From: an uncultured Eggerthellaceae bacterium
Lineage (GTDB): Bacteria; Actinomycetota; Coriobacteriia; Coriobacteriales; Eggerthellaceae
DNA: 64,000 nt
Assembly (NCBI GenBank): GCA_958452575.1
Contig: CAUDUM010000008.1
Location: forward strand, 1 to 64,000
Direction: 5' to 3'
Part shown: in pieces, positions 14,561 through 23,269 of the stretch
How positions within the stretch are numbered: position 1 is the first letter of the stretch
Layout of the letters: each line of letters begins with the position of its first letter
The notes under the pieces: model-generated
Told to the model about the DNA's origin: nothing
Database searches by the model: none
Seen by the model: only the letters and a program-made list of their open reading frames with translations
Made by a program: the position numbers and the translations under genes

Positions 14561-16426
14561 ATGAACGGAATGATCGTCGTCGTGGTCGCCGCGGTGGTGC
14601 TTGCCGCCGGCTACCTGCTCTACGGGCGCTGGCTCGCCAAGACGTGGGGCATCGACCGTGCGGCGCTGACGCCGGCGAAGCGCATGAAGGACGGCAAGAA
14701 CTTCTCGCCCGCGTCTTGCTTCACCGCGTTCTCGCACCAGTTCAGCTCGATCTGCGGCGCGGGCCCGGTGACGGGCACCATCACCGCGCTGATGTTCGGT
14801 TGGCTGCCGGTTCTTCTGTGGGTGCTGGTCGGCGGCATCTTTTTCGGGGCCGTGCACGACTTCGGCGCGCTGTACGCCAGCGTAAAGAACAACGGCAAGT
14901 CGCTTGCCCAGCTGATCGAGAAGTACATCGGCCGCACGGGCCGCAAGCTGTTCCTGCTGTTCAGCTGGCTGTTCACGATCATCGTCATCGCGGCGTTCGT
15001 CGACATGGTGGCAGGCACCTTCCAGGCCACGTTCGATGCCCAGGGCGCGGTCGACGCCGCCAAGTCGTACGCGGGCGGCACGGCGGGCACGATCTCGATC
15101 CTGTTCACGTTCGTCGCGATCCTGTTCGGCTGGATCAACCGCCGCTTCGGCCTGTCGGGCTGGAAGGAGCTCGTGCTCGCGGTCGTGCTGTTCGTGGCGA
15201 TGTTCGCCGTGGGCATGCAGTTCCCGATCTATCTGGACAAGTTCGGATGGTTTGCGGTGATCCTTGTGTATCTGCTGTTCGCAGCGGCGATGCCCATCCA
15301 AACGCTCAAGCAGCCGCGCGACTACCTTACCAGCATCATGATGATCGTCATGATCGCCTGCGCCGTGATCGGCATCTTCGTCCTGGGCGCGAGCGGCGAG
15401 GCCACCATGTCCGCGCCGATAGTCGCCGACTTCTCCGCGCTCGCCGCCAACGGAAGCTACGTGTTCCCGCTGCTGTTCGTGTCGGTCGCGTGCGGCGCGC
15501 TGTCGGGCTTCCATAGCCTGGTGTCCACCAACACCTCGTCCAAGCAGATCTCCAAGGAGCAGGATATGGTGCCGGTCGGCTACGGCGCGATGATCCTCGA
15601 GTCGTTCGTCGGCGTGCTGGCGATCGTGGTCGCGGCGATCATGTTCACGCAGCTCAACACGTCGGGCGCGCTGGGCGCCGCGGTGGGCACGCCGTTCCAG
15701 ATCTTCTCGCAGGGCGTTGCGCGCGGCATGATGGCGTTCGGCATCGACGGCACGCTTGCCACGGTGTTCATGACGATGTGCGTGTCGGCGCTGGCGCTCA
15801 CCTCGGTTGACGCGGTGGCGCGCATCGGCCGTCTGTCGGTGCAGGAGTTCTTCGCCAAGGGCAACGACGCTGCCGAAGACGCCGCGGCCGAGAACACCGG
15901 CGTGGCGAAGGTTCTCTCGAACACGTGGGTTGCCACGGTGCTGACTCTGGCGTTGGGCTTGGCGCTTGCGTTCGGCGGCTACCTGAACATCTGGCCTTTG
16001 TTCGGCGCGTCCAACCAGCTGCTCGGCGGCATGACGATGATCACGCTAGCGGTGTTCTGCAAATGCACGGGACGCAAGGGCTTCATGCTGTACGTGCCGG
16101 TGGCGTTTTTGCTCGTATGCACGTTCACGTCGCTGGTGCAGAGCACGATCGGCTGCATCAACGCGCTGTCGAGCTCGGGCGCGGCGGTCATCGCCACGTC
16201 GGGCTTGCAGCTCGTGTTCGCGATCTTGCTGATGATCCTCGGTGCGATCGTGGCGTACAACTGCCTCAAGGAGCTCTTCACCAAGGAGGCCGGCTCGCTT
16301 CCCGACGAGGAGCCCGAGTGGACCCAGATGGGCAGCGCGGAGTTCGGCAAGGGCAACGCGGGCGAGGCGGCGGGCACGACTCCTGCCGGCACGTCCGCCG
16401 CGAAGACGGCCCAGTCGCACGCATAG
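14561..16426 (+). CDS. cstA: Carbon starvation protein A family transporter
   Basis: This 621-residue integral membrane protein matches the CstA family: a first helix followed by YGRWLAKTWGID, then QFSSICGAGPVTG (residues ~60-72) and FFGAVHDFGALYAS, all diagnostic. About 15-18 hydrophobic helices are visible. The C-terminal ~40 residues are a soluble Ala/Gly/Thr-rich tail. Family members import pyruvate and probably small peptides during nutrient limitation. The start is ATG 14561 with GAAAGGA upstream. It is monocistronic: a strong hairpin follows at 16491. The leader carries a Leu/Ile/Val-rich peptide and a terminator, suggesting amino-acid-dependent control. Confidence 0.92.
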   Translation: MNGMIVVVVAAVVLAAGYLLYGRWLAKTWGIDRAALTPAKRMKDGKNFSPASCFTAFSHQFSSICGAGPVTGTITALMFGWLPVLLWVLVGGIFFGAVHDFGALYASVKNNGKSLAQLIEKYIGRTGRKLFLLFSWLFTIIVIAAFVDMVAGTFQATFDAQGAVDAAKSYAGGTAGTISILFTFVAILFGWINRRFGLSGWKELVLAVVLFVAMFAVGMQFPIYLDKFGWFAVILVYLLFAAAMPIQTLKQPRDYLTSIMMIVMIACAVIGIFVLGASGEATMSAPIVADFSALAANGSYVFPLLFVSVACGALSGFHSLVSTNTSSKQISKEQDMVPVGYGAMILESFVGVLAIVVAAIMFTQLNTSGALGAAVGTPFQIFSQGVARGMMAFGIDGTLATVFMTMCVSALALTSVDAVARIGRLSVQEFFAKGNDAAEDAAAENTGVAKVLSNTWVATVLTLALGLALAFGGYLNIWPLFGASNQLLGGMTMITLAVFCKCTGRKGFMLYVPVAFLLVCTFTSLVQSTIGCINALSSSGAAVIATSGLQLVFAILLMILGAIVAYNCLKELFTKEAGSLPDEEPEWTQMGSAEFGKGNAGEAAGTTPAGTSAAKTAQSHA

Positions 16427-16490
16427 CGCACGGCAGACTCGCCCAAGCGTTTGGGGCGGGGCTGCTGATTCGGCTCCGATAAACGTCGAT

Positions 16491-16529
16491 TTCTCCGGCT
16501 TTTGAACATTCTGCTCAAAAGCCGGAGAA
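16491..16529. terminator. 15-bp inverted repeat after cstA
   Basis: TTCTCCGGCTTTTGA (16491-16505) and its exact complement (16515-16529) enclose a 9-nt loop. It follows the cstA stop by ~65 bp and probably ends that transcript, although the T-run is poor. Its sequence resembles the hairpin at 16705. Confidence 0.65.
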
Positions 16530-16704
16530 AAGTCCCGGTTTTGAGCAGAGCATCCGATTGTCGATGACGATCAAGGCGGCCGGATACAGAGCACGACAGA
16601 AGGAGCAGACAAAAGTCCTGTTCAGAGAGCTGCTGAGCAATTTGATTATGATCTGAAGGCAGAGGGGCCGATGCAGCGGCTTCGTTCCTGCTCAGATTGC
16701 GCAG

Positions 16705-16747
16705 ATAACTCCCCGTTTTGAGCAAGCTGTTCAAAACGGGGAGTTAT
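16705..16747. terminator. 17-bp perfect inverted repeat, probable bidirectional terminator
   Basis: ATAACTCCCCGTTTTGA (16705-16721) and its exact complement (16731-16747) enclose a 9-nt loop, followed by TTTTC on the plus strand. It lies 40 bp beyond the end of the convergent aldo/keto reductase gene. CCGTTTTGAGCA within it recurs as CCGGTTTTGAGCA at 16535-16547. Confidence 0.65.
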
Positions 16748-16786
16748 TTTCAGCGAGCGCGTCGAGCGCGCTGTTTCGCGGCGGCG

Positions 16787-17968
16787 TTACCTCTTTCCGA
16801 CGGTGCTGCCGCGCATGAGCGCCGGCTGCTCGGGCTCCACCGAGAAGATCTCGTCGTTGATACGGTCGAAGTACTCCAAGATAGGCAGGTTCTGCGGGCA
16901 GGCGTCCTCGCACGCGCCGCAGCGGATGCACTCGGTGATCATGTTCTTGCCGGCGTTGAATCGCACGACAAAACCCATCTGATAGCCGGCGGACGCTGCG
17001 TCGCCGTAGTTGATGTAGTGGTTCAGCACGGCGAGCGACTGCGAGATGCCGATGTTTCGCGGGCACACCTTGGCGCAGTAATCGCAGCTGGTGCACTGCA
17101 CGGCGCCGCCTTCCTTCAGCGCGGCACGGGCGCGGTCGATGGCGGCAAGCTCCCCGTCGTCAAGCGGCTTGAAATCCCTGAACGCGCGGCAGTTGTCCTG
17201 CACCTGCTCGAGCGCGCTCATGCCCGAAAGCGTCACAACGATGCCGGGCTGGCTGGCCGTGAAGCGCAGCGCGGCGGTGGCATATGAGTCGTTGGGCATC
17301 GCCTCGTCCAGGATGTCCTTCACCGCCTGCGGCGGATCGGCCAGGATGCCGCCCTTCACCGGTTCCATGGCGATGACGGGGAAGCCGTGCGCGTGAGCCA
17401 GCTCCACGCATTCGCGCTCACGGAAGTCGGGGCTGTCCCAATCGCTGTAGTTGGCCTGCAGTTGGATGATCTCGGCTTCGGGATATGCGGCGATGAACCC
17501 TTCCAGCTCCTCGGGCGTGCAGTGCGTCGAAAAGCCGATGTGCTTGGCGAGCCCGCGCTCCTTCACGCTCTTCACGAACTCCCATGCGTCGAACTTCTCG
17601 AACGATGCGGTGCGGGTGCCTCCCAGGTTGTGCATGAGGTACACGTCCAGATAGTCGATGCCCAGCGTGGCGAGCGTCTCCTGCAACTGCGCCTCCAAGT
17701 CCTCCTTGCAGGTGCAGTTGCTCCACGCCACGCACTTGGACGCGATCAGGTAAGAATCGCGTGGATGGCGCTCGACCAGCGCTTTGCGCAGGGTCTTTTC
17801 GGAATTGGGATAGGCCCAGGCGGTGTCAAAGTAGTTGCCGCCCGCCTCCATGTAGCAATCGATCATCTCGCTCACCTGCGCGATATCGACGGTGTCGTCG
17901 GCGCGTCCGTCGAAGCGCATGCAGCCGAATCCGAGAGGGATGTTGATCTTGGAAACGTCGAAAGCCAT
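16787..17968 (-). CDS. Aldo/keto reductase with C-terminal 4Fe-4S ferredoxin domain
   Basis: This 393-residue enzyme has an N-terminal aldo/keto reductase barrel: LGFGCMRFDGR, then YFDTAWAYPNSE with the catalytic Asp and Tyr, IASKC with the Lys and LMHNLGG with the His. The last ~90 residues carry two cluster motifs, CTSCDYCAKVCP and CIRCGACEDACP, so electrons probably come from or go to ferredoxin-type centres. The start ATG 17968 has AAAGGGGA 5 nt upstream; the longer in-frame start at 18142 is not needed. This fused architecture is common in anaerobes, where substrates are mostly unknown. The gene is monocistronic, between a terminator and the divergent SH3-like gene. Confidence 0.88.
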   Translation of the reverse strand: MAFDVSKINIPLGFGCMRFDGRADDTVDIAQVSEMIDCYMEAGGNYFDTAWAYPNSEKTLRKALVERHPRDSYLIASKCVAWSNCTCKEDLEAQLQETLATLGIDYLDVYLMHNLGGTRTASFEKFDAWEFVKSVKERGLAKHIGFSTHCTPEELEGFIAAYPEAEIIQLQANYSDWDSPDFRERECVELAHAHGFPVIAMEPVKGGILADPPQAVKDILDEAMPNDSYATAALRFTASQPGIVVTLSGMSALEQVQDNCRAFRDFKPLDDGELAAIDRARAALKEGGAVQCTSCDYCAKVCPRNIGISQSLAVLNHYINYGDAASAGYQMGFVVRFNAGKNMITECIRCGACEDACPQNLPILEYFDRINDEIFSVEPEQPALMRGSTVGKR

Positions 17969-18268
17969 GGCGGTCCCCTTTCCGATCGAGGCGATGATGG
18001 GTTCCATTATAGGAGGTCTCGCGCCATGCGGCAGGGTCGGCACGGCGTCGAGCCTGGGCTGCACGGGCCGGGCCGTCGAACCTGCCGCCGCATGGGGCAG
18101 GGTGTCGAGCCTGCTGCCGCGTGGAGCGGCGCGACCCGTCATTCAATCCCCGGTGGACTCACAGCCGCCAGGGCTTGCGCGAAAGGAGGGCATGCCACCA
18201 TTGCCGATGCATTTTTTCGCCAGCCCGGTCCGCCGACGGTGCCGGGCGATCAGGCAAGGAGAAACCAG
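17969..18268. other. Divergent promoter region, no gene seen
   Basis: About 300 bp between the aldo/keto reductase (minus) and the SH3-like protein (plus). It is GC-rich with direct repeats of GTCGAGCCTG and GTCGAACCTG around 18047 and 18077. No convincing reading frame or known RNA was recognised. Confidence 0.35.
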
Positions 18269-18736
18269 ATGAAACGAGCAAGAATCGCAACCGGCGTCCT
18301 GACTGCGACGCTTCTGGCTACTGCCATGCCGGCGGCGGCATTCGCCATGCCGGGGGACATCGAGGAGGCTGTGACGCAGCAGGGCTACAACGCCTACGAA
18401 TACCAGAGCAGCGACGCCGCCTACGACGATTCCGAGCTGCTGGCGGTCGAGGGCGACTATGCGGCCACCGCGAACGCGATGATCCGCCAGTCCCCGTTCG
18501 GCACGATCCTCGGAAGCGTGCAGCCCGGCGCGACCTACCACGTGGTCGGCGAGTGCCCGGATTGCATGTGGTGCAAGATCTCCGGCGACGTCAGCGGATA
18601 CGTGTACGCCAGCTACCTGGTTCCGGCGGGCGAGTACCAGCAGGCGTCCAACAGCAACTCCGACACCGGCGCCAACATTGGCCGCCTCGCATCCTTCGGG
18701 CGAAAAGTCCGGGGATGGGAGGCGGCTCTCTTTTAG
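18269..18736 (+). CDS. Small secreted protein with SH3-like domain
   Basis: This 155-residue protein has a clear Sec signal peptide (KRARIATGVLTATLLATAM...AFA, cleavage near residue 27). The mature domain has the bacterial SH3 pattern: TANAMIRQSPFGTILGSVQPGATYHVVGECPDCMWCKISGDVSGYVYASYLVPAG, where NVRSGPS-like, W-x-KI and GYVYASYL elements are visible. Such domains usually bind cell-wall peptides. A Cys pair (CPDCMWC) is unusual. The start is ATG 18269 with AAGGAG upstream. The C-terminal ~20 residues run into a GC-rich hairpin region and may not be conserved. It stands alone. Confidence 0.7.
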   Translation: MKRARIATGVLTATLLATAMPAAAFAMPGDIEEAVTQQGYNAYEYQSSDAAYDDSELLAVEGDYAATANAMIRQSPFGTILGSVQPGATYHVVGECPDCMWCKISGDVSGYVYASYLVPAGEYQQASNSNSDTGANIGRLASFGRKVRGWEAALF

Positions 18737-18744
18737 GCGATGAT

Positions 18745-20109
18745 TTACCGAGTCGCTGGTTCCGTCTCTGCTCCTGCTCCTGCCCCTGCCTCTGCCCCTG
18801 TTTCTGCTTCTGCGTTCGTCGGATCGGTCGAGAGGCGGGCGAGGGTCGTCGGGTCGGACAGCACCACAAGCTCGTCGTCTTTGCCGGGGTTGAACGGGAT
18901 TCCGCGCTTCATGCGGGCGCGGTAGTCGGTCGTCGCGGTGAACAGCACGTCGGAGGACGAGTTGAGCGCCGTCTCGCAGGAGTCTTGCACCACGCCGATG
19001 ATGAAGCCGATGCCCACAACCTGCATCGCGATATCGTTGGGGATGCCGAACAGCGAGCATGCAAGCGGGATGAGCAGCAGCGATCCGCCCGCCACGCCCG
19101 AAGCGCCGCACGCGCTGACGGCGGCGAGCACGCACAGGATGAGCGCCGAGGGGATGTCGACGGGAATGCCCAGGGTGTGGGCCGCCGCCATCGTCATGAC
19201 GCTGATCGTCACCGTGGCGCCTGCCATGTTGACGGTGGCGCCGAGCGGGATGGAGACCGAGTAGGTGTTCGGGTCGAGTCCGAGCTTTTCGGCGAGCACC
19301 ATGTTGACCGGGATGTTGGCGGCGGAGCTGCGGGTGAGAAACGCCGTGATGCCGGAGTCCTTCAAGCAGCGCAGCACCAGCGGGAAGGGGTTCTTGCGGA
19401 ACGCGATCAGGCAGATGAGCGGGTTGGTGATCAGCGCGATGACCAGCATGCAGCCGACCAGCACCAAGATGAGTTGACCGTATTCGATAAAGATCTCGGG
19501 TCCGTTGTCGGAAAGTGCCGTGTACACCAAACCCGCCACGCCGAACGGGGCGCAGGTGATGATCCATCGCACGACGGTCGTCACCGCGTCGGAGATGGCG
19601 TTGAACACATCTTTGGAACTTTCCTTGGCAGAGCGCAAGGCGATGCCGATGAGCACCGCCCATGCCAGGATGCCAAGATAGTTTCCGCTGGTGAGCGCAT
19701 CGACGGGATTGGCGACGGCGCTCAGGATGACGGAGTTGAGCACCTCGCCGATGTCTTGGGGCGCAGCTTGGTCCGTCGTCGCGTCGGCGAGCGTGAGCTC
19801 GACGGGGAACAGGTAGCTCGCCGCGATGGACACGACTGCCGCCAGCAGCATACTGATGATGTAGAGGGCGACGACGGTCTTCATGCCGCCGGTCGTCTTG
19901 GCGTTGGCGAGCGCCGAGATCACGATGAAGAACACCAGGATCGGCGCGCATGAAGCCAGCGCCGTCCGAAACAGCGTGCCCAAAAGCTCGATGGCGGCGA
20001 TATTCGGGCATGCGAGCGCCAGCACGATGCCGACGACCAAGCCGATGACGATGCGCTTGATGAGGCTGATCGAGCCCCAAACCTCAACGATTTTCTTGAA
20101 GATGCCCAT
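18745..20109 (-). CDS. sstT: Sodium:serine/threonine symporter SstT
   Basis: This 454-residue carrier of the dicarboxylate/amino acid:cation symporter family matches SstT: SLIKRIVIGLVVGIVLAL near the N-terminus, FLTRSSAANIPVNM (the Ser-rich reentrant loop), SIPLGATVNMAGATVTI and SLLLIPLACSLFGI. It imports Ser/Thr with Na+. The ATG at 20109 (MGIFKKIVE) is preceded by AAAGG. The C-terminal ~25 residues are an Ala/Glu/Gly low-complexity tail, encoded by an imperfect hexanucleotide repeat at 18768-18820, that is not part of the family fold. The gene converges on the SH3-like gene with only 8 bp between stops. Confidence 0.9.
   Translation of the reverse strand: MGIFKKIVEVWGSISLIKRIVIGLVVGIVLALACPNIAAIELLGTLFRTALASCAPILVFFIVISALANAKTTGGMKTVVALYIISMLLAAVVSIAASYLFPVELTLADATTDQAAPQDIGEVLNSVILSAVANPVDALTSGNYLGILAWAVLIGIALRSAKESSKDVFNAISDAVTTVVRWIITCAPFGVAGLVYTALSDNGPEIFIEYGQLILVLVGCMLVIALITNPLICLIAFRKNPFPLVLRCLKDSGITAFLTRSSAANIPVNMVLAEKLGLDPNTYSVSIPLGATVNMAGATVTISVMTMAAAHTLGIPVDIPSALILCVLAAVSACGASGVAGGSLLLIPLACSLFGIPNDIAMQVVGIGFIIGVVQDSCETALNSSSDVLFTATTDYRARMKRGIPFNPGKDDELVVLSDPTTLARLSTDPTNAEAETGAEAGAGAGAETEPATR
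18768..18820. repeat. Imperfect CTGCTC/CTGCCC hexamer repeat in the sstT 3' end
   Basis: The run of CTGCTC, CTGCCC, CTGCCT, CTGTTT and CTGCTT units encodes the Ala/Gly/Glu tail of SstT. It could vary in copy number by slippage. Confidence 0.6.
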
Positions 20110-20310
20110 GGAGCGCCTTTTCTCTCAGATCCGCGTCGCAGCCGACGGGAAAGCGTTCGTGAAGCAACTATGCTACAGGAATGGGCGAAAACGATGGAAG
20201 TTGATTTAGGGATGGCGCTTTTCCCAGGGCAAAAGGAGCGTCGTCTTGCAGATCGCGAAAAACCGCGAGAGGCGGTGGGTTTGCATCGGCAGCAGCGAGA
20301 TCGGCTCGGA

Positions 20311-21279
20311 CTACCGGGGCTCTCTGTTTTTGCGCCATTCGGTAGGCGAGCATCCGAACTCGCGTCGGAACGCCTCGTCGAACGAGGACGAGCGTGCGTA
20401 GCCGACCGCTCGCGCCGCATCGGCGATGTTCGCCTCGCCGCTGGCGATCAGCCGGAGGGCGGCATTCATCCTCTCTTGACGCAAAAGCTCGGCAACTCCC
20501 TTGCCGCGTACACGCCGGAACGCCTCGCAGAGTTTGGAGCGGCCCACGTAGAGTTCGGCCGCGATGGACGCGACGGTGAGGGGCTCGGCGAGGTGCGTCG
20601 AAATGAGGGCCTCGGCCCGTTCGACGAGCGCGCGGTCCTCCTGCTGCGCTTTTGTTTCGGCCGGCTTGGAACGCATCAAAAGCGCGGACAGCGCCTCGAG
20701 CGCCTTGGCATGGAAGTAGGGCGCGGCACCCGGCAGCGCTGCGCGTTCGGGCGAGAACGAGCGCAGGATGAACCGCATCTCGGCGGGAGGGTTCGCGGGG
20801 TCGAACGACCGCATCGTCTCGTCTGCACCCTCGAAGTCGCCCGGGAATTCCTTCGAAAGCCTGTCGAAGTAATCCGGCGTGTAGGTGATGCTCGTCGACT
20901 CGTAGAGAACGTCCGCCTGCATGAGGCACCGTGTCGTGCCCCCTGTCTGCGAGAACGCCGCGAGATTTTCCATTTCTGTAGGGGCGTTCGATCCGGCTCC
21001 TGGCAGCGAGAGGAACGTCGCGCGCGATCCCGAGAAGATGCAGGAGAAGTCCGTCGGCCGCTCTTCGAGCACGAGAGGTTTTTTAAGGCGCAGCGAATGC
21101 ATGCTCACGAGGCAGTCGTCACCGAGTGGGGCGGTCCAGAGGAACCCTTCTCCGAGCGGTTCCGGCAGCGTCCCGTACAGTCCGCATCGGATGGGCTCCA
21201 TCTCGATGGAGAGCTGCTCTGCCTGCGGCTCGACGAACGTCCGCAGATGCTGCGGCATGCGCGATCGCAGCGCGTCCAC
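20311..21279 (-). CDS. AraC-family transcriptional regulator
   Basis: This 322-residue regulator has the two AraC helix-turn-helix motifs at the C-terminus: LTVASIAAELYVGRSKLCEAFRRVRG and ANIADAARAVGYARSSSFDEAFRREFGCSPTEWR. The N-terminal ~200 residues form a sensor domain of unknown ligand. GTG 21279 is chosen because GGGAGGAGG ends 5 nt upstream. It is divergent from a two-gene ABC exporter, as in YbtA-type regulators next to siderophore transporters. A GTTA-N8-TAAC palindrome lies between the divergent genes. Confidence 0.85.
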   Translation of the reverse strand: MDALRSRMPQHLRTFVEPQAEQLSIEMEPIRCGLYGTLPEPLGEGFLWTAPLGDDCLVSMHSLRLKKPLVLEERPTDFSCIFSGSRATFLSLPGAGSNAPTEMENLAAFSQTGGTTRCLMQADVLYESTSITYTPDYFDRLSKEFPGDFEGADETMRSFDPANPPAEMRFILRSFSPERAALPGAAPYFHAKALEALSALLMRSKPAETKAQQEDRALVERAEALISTHLAEPLTVASIAAELYVGRSKLCEAFRRVRGKGVAELLRQERMNAALRLIASGEANIADAARAVGYARSSSFDEAFRREFGCSPTEWRKNREPR

Positions 21280-21380
21280 ACGGGCCTCCTCCCTGTCTTG
21301 GGTTTCGAGATCGTCTTGGATCGTTTCGAGATCGTCCCCGGTTTCCGCATGGGGGACGGACTCCTCGTTCGCAATGATAA

Positions 21381-21396
21381 GTTAACTATATATAAC
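21381..21396. promoter_or_regulatory. GTTA-N8-TAAC palindrome between araC-type gene and ABC exporter
   Basis: GTTAACTATATATAAC. The same arms and spacing occur at 52637, 52921 and 54214. The site is ~65 bp upstream of the exporter start and ~100 bp upstream of the AraC start. It is the only AT-rich segment of the region. Confidence 0.6.
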
Positions 21397-21460
21397 TATC
21401 AAGCGCACGATTTCGCCCTCGAGGTGCGAGGCGGTGCGGTTGCGAAGATCGGAGGTTTCC

Positions 21461-23269
21461 ATGGAACAGACTGGGGATGCGTCCCCGCGCAAGCGCGGTG
21501 CCGTCGCGCGGCTGCTTGACTTCGCCGGGCCGCGCAAGGCGCTCACGTATCTGGGTTGCATGCTCTCGGCGCTCTCGATGGTCGTGGGGTTCGGCCCGTA
21601 CGTGTGCATCTGGTTGGTGGCTCGCGACCTCATCGCAGCCGCGCCCGACTGGAGCGCGGCTGCGGGCATCGCTGCCTACGGGTGGTGGGCGCTCGGTTTT
21701 TCGGCGGCGTCTATCCTTCTGTACTTCGCGGGACTCATGTGCACGCACCTGGCGGCGTTCCGCTGCGCGGCGAACATGCGCAAACAGGCGACCGAGCATC
21801 TGATGCGCGCGTCGCTCGGCTACTTCGACACGCACGCCTCGGGCGCGTTGCGGCGCGTGGTTGACGGCTGCGCGGCGGAGACGGAAGGGCTGCTCGCGCA
21901 TAAGCTGCCCGACACGGCGGGATCCATCGCCATGATCGTCGGCATGCTCACGCTGTTCTTCGCGTTCGACTGGCGACTCGGGCTTGCGTGCCTGGTTCCC
22001 GTCGTCCTCTCGCTTGCCTGCATGTTCTACATGATGGGCGGGCGCGGTATGGACTTCATGACGAAGTACATGGAGTCGCTCGTCAAGATGAACAAGACGG
22101 GCACCGAGTACGTGCGCGGCATCCCCGTGGTGAAGGTGTTCCAGCAAACGGTCTATTCCTTCAAGGCATTCCATGACGCCATCGAGGAGTTCACGCGGCT
22201 CGCGCAAGACTACGCCGTCAAATGGTGCCAGACTCCGCAGTCGCTCTCGCTCACCGTCATCAACGGCGTGGCAGTGTTCCTGGTGCCCGTCGCCATCCTG
22301 CTGGCACCCGGCGAAGGCGATTTCGGGACGTTCCTGGCGAACTTCGCGTTCTACGCCATCTTCTCGGCGGTCATCCCCACGGCCATGACGCGCGTGATGT
22401 TCATGTCCGAGGCGTTCCAGTCGGCTGCCGACGCCGTGTCGCGCGTCGAGGAGGTGCTCGCGGCCCCCGTGATCGCGGCGCCGGCGAGCCCGCAAGCGCC
22501 CAAAGACAACTCCATCGCTTTCGAGGATGTGAGCTTCACCTATGAGGGTGCCGAGTCGCCCGCGCTCAGCCATGTGAGCTTCGAGGTGCCCGCGGGCTCC
22601 ACGGTGGCGCTCGTGGGGCCTTCCGGCGGCGGCAAGACCACGGCGGCGAGCCTCGTGCCGCGGTTTTGGGACGCGGACGGGGGACGCGTGCTCTTCGGCG
22701 GCGTCGACGTGCGCGATATGGATCCGCACGACCTCATGGACCGCGTGGCGTTCGTGTTCCAGGCGAACCGCCTGTTTAAGCAGAGCATCCTCGAGAACGT
22801 GCGCGCGGCGCGGCCCGACGCGACGCGCGAGGAGGCGCTCGCAGCGCTCCGCGCCGCCCAGTGCGACGACATCATTGAGAAGCTGACCGACGGCGTCGAC
22901 ACCGTGTACGGCGCGGAAGGCACCCATCTTTCCGGTGGCGAGGTGCAGCGGCTCATGTTGGCACGCGCCATCCTGAAGCGCGCCGACGTGGTGGTGCTCG
23001 ACGAGGCGACGGCCTTCGCCGACCCTGAGAACGAGGCCAAGATCCAGCGCGCGTTCTCCGAGCTCGCGCACGGGCGCACCGTGCTCATGGTGGCGCACCG
23101 CCTGTCCACCGTGCGCAACGCAGACCGGATCGTGGTGCTCGACGGCGGACGCGTGGTCGAGCAGGGCACCCACGACGAGCTCGTGGCGGCCGGCGGCCTG
23201 TACGCCCGCATGTGGGCCGACTACGAGCGGGCAATCAACTGGAAGATCACGTCTGAGGAGGTGGCCTAG
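21461..23269 (+). CDS. ABC exporter half-transporter 1 (IrtA/YbtP-like)
   Basis: This 602-residue fused permease-ATPase has an N-terminal ABC exporter transmembrane domain (six helices, residues ~20-320) and a C-terminal ATPase. Walker A is GPSGGGKTT, the signature LSGGEVQRLMLARA and Walker B VVVLDEATAFADPENE. The ATAFADPENE variant is typical of the iron-siderophore-linked IrtA/YbtP subgroup. The start ATG 21461 has GGAGG 5 nt upstream; the longer frame from 21434 is not needed. The stop abuts the start of the second half-transporter, so the two form a heterodimer. The substrate is unknown; siderophore or metallophore movement is inferred from subgroup and AraC context. Confidence 0.85.
   Translation: MEQTGDASPRKRGAVARLLDFAGPRKALTYLGCMLSALSMVVGFGPYVCIWLVARDLIAAAPDWSAAAGIAAYGWWALGFSAASILLYFAGLMCTHLAAFRCAANMRKQATEHLMRASLGYFDTHASGALRRVVDGCAAETEGLLAHKLPDTAGSIAMIVGMLTLFFAFDWRLGLACLVPVVLSLACMFYMMGGRGMDFMTKYMESLVKMNKTGTEYVRGIPVVKVFQQTVYSFKAFHDAIEEFTRLAQDYAVKWCQTPQSLSLTVINGVAVFLVPVAILLAPGEGDFGTFLANFAFYAIFSAVIPTAMTRVMFMSEAFQSAADAVSRVEEVLAAPVIAAPASPQAPKDNSIAFEDVSFTYEGAESPALSHVSFEVPAGSTVALVGPSGGGKTTAASLVPRFWDADGGRVLFGGVDVRDMDPHDLMDRVAFVFQANRLFKQSILENVRAARPDATREEALAALRAAQCDDIIEKLTDGVDTVYGAEGTHLSGGEVQRLMLARAILKRADVVVLDEATAFADPENEAKIQRAFSELAHGRTVLMVAHRLSTVRNADRIVVLDGGRVVEQGTHDELVAAGGLYARMWADYERAINWKITSEEVA

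Noticed and set aside
14378..15514. 378-codon minus-strand frame opposite the cstA start
   Set aside because: Anti-sense shadow (runs of His/Asp/Arg) over the attenuator and cstA.
18143..20080. 645-codon minus-strand frame overlapping sstT
   Set aside because: Same-strand alternative frame of sstT and neighbours; very Arg-rich, no start site, no recognisable motif.
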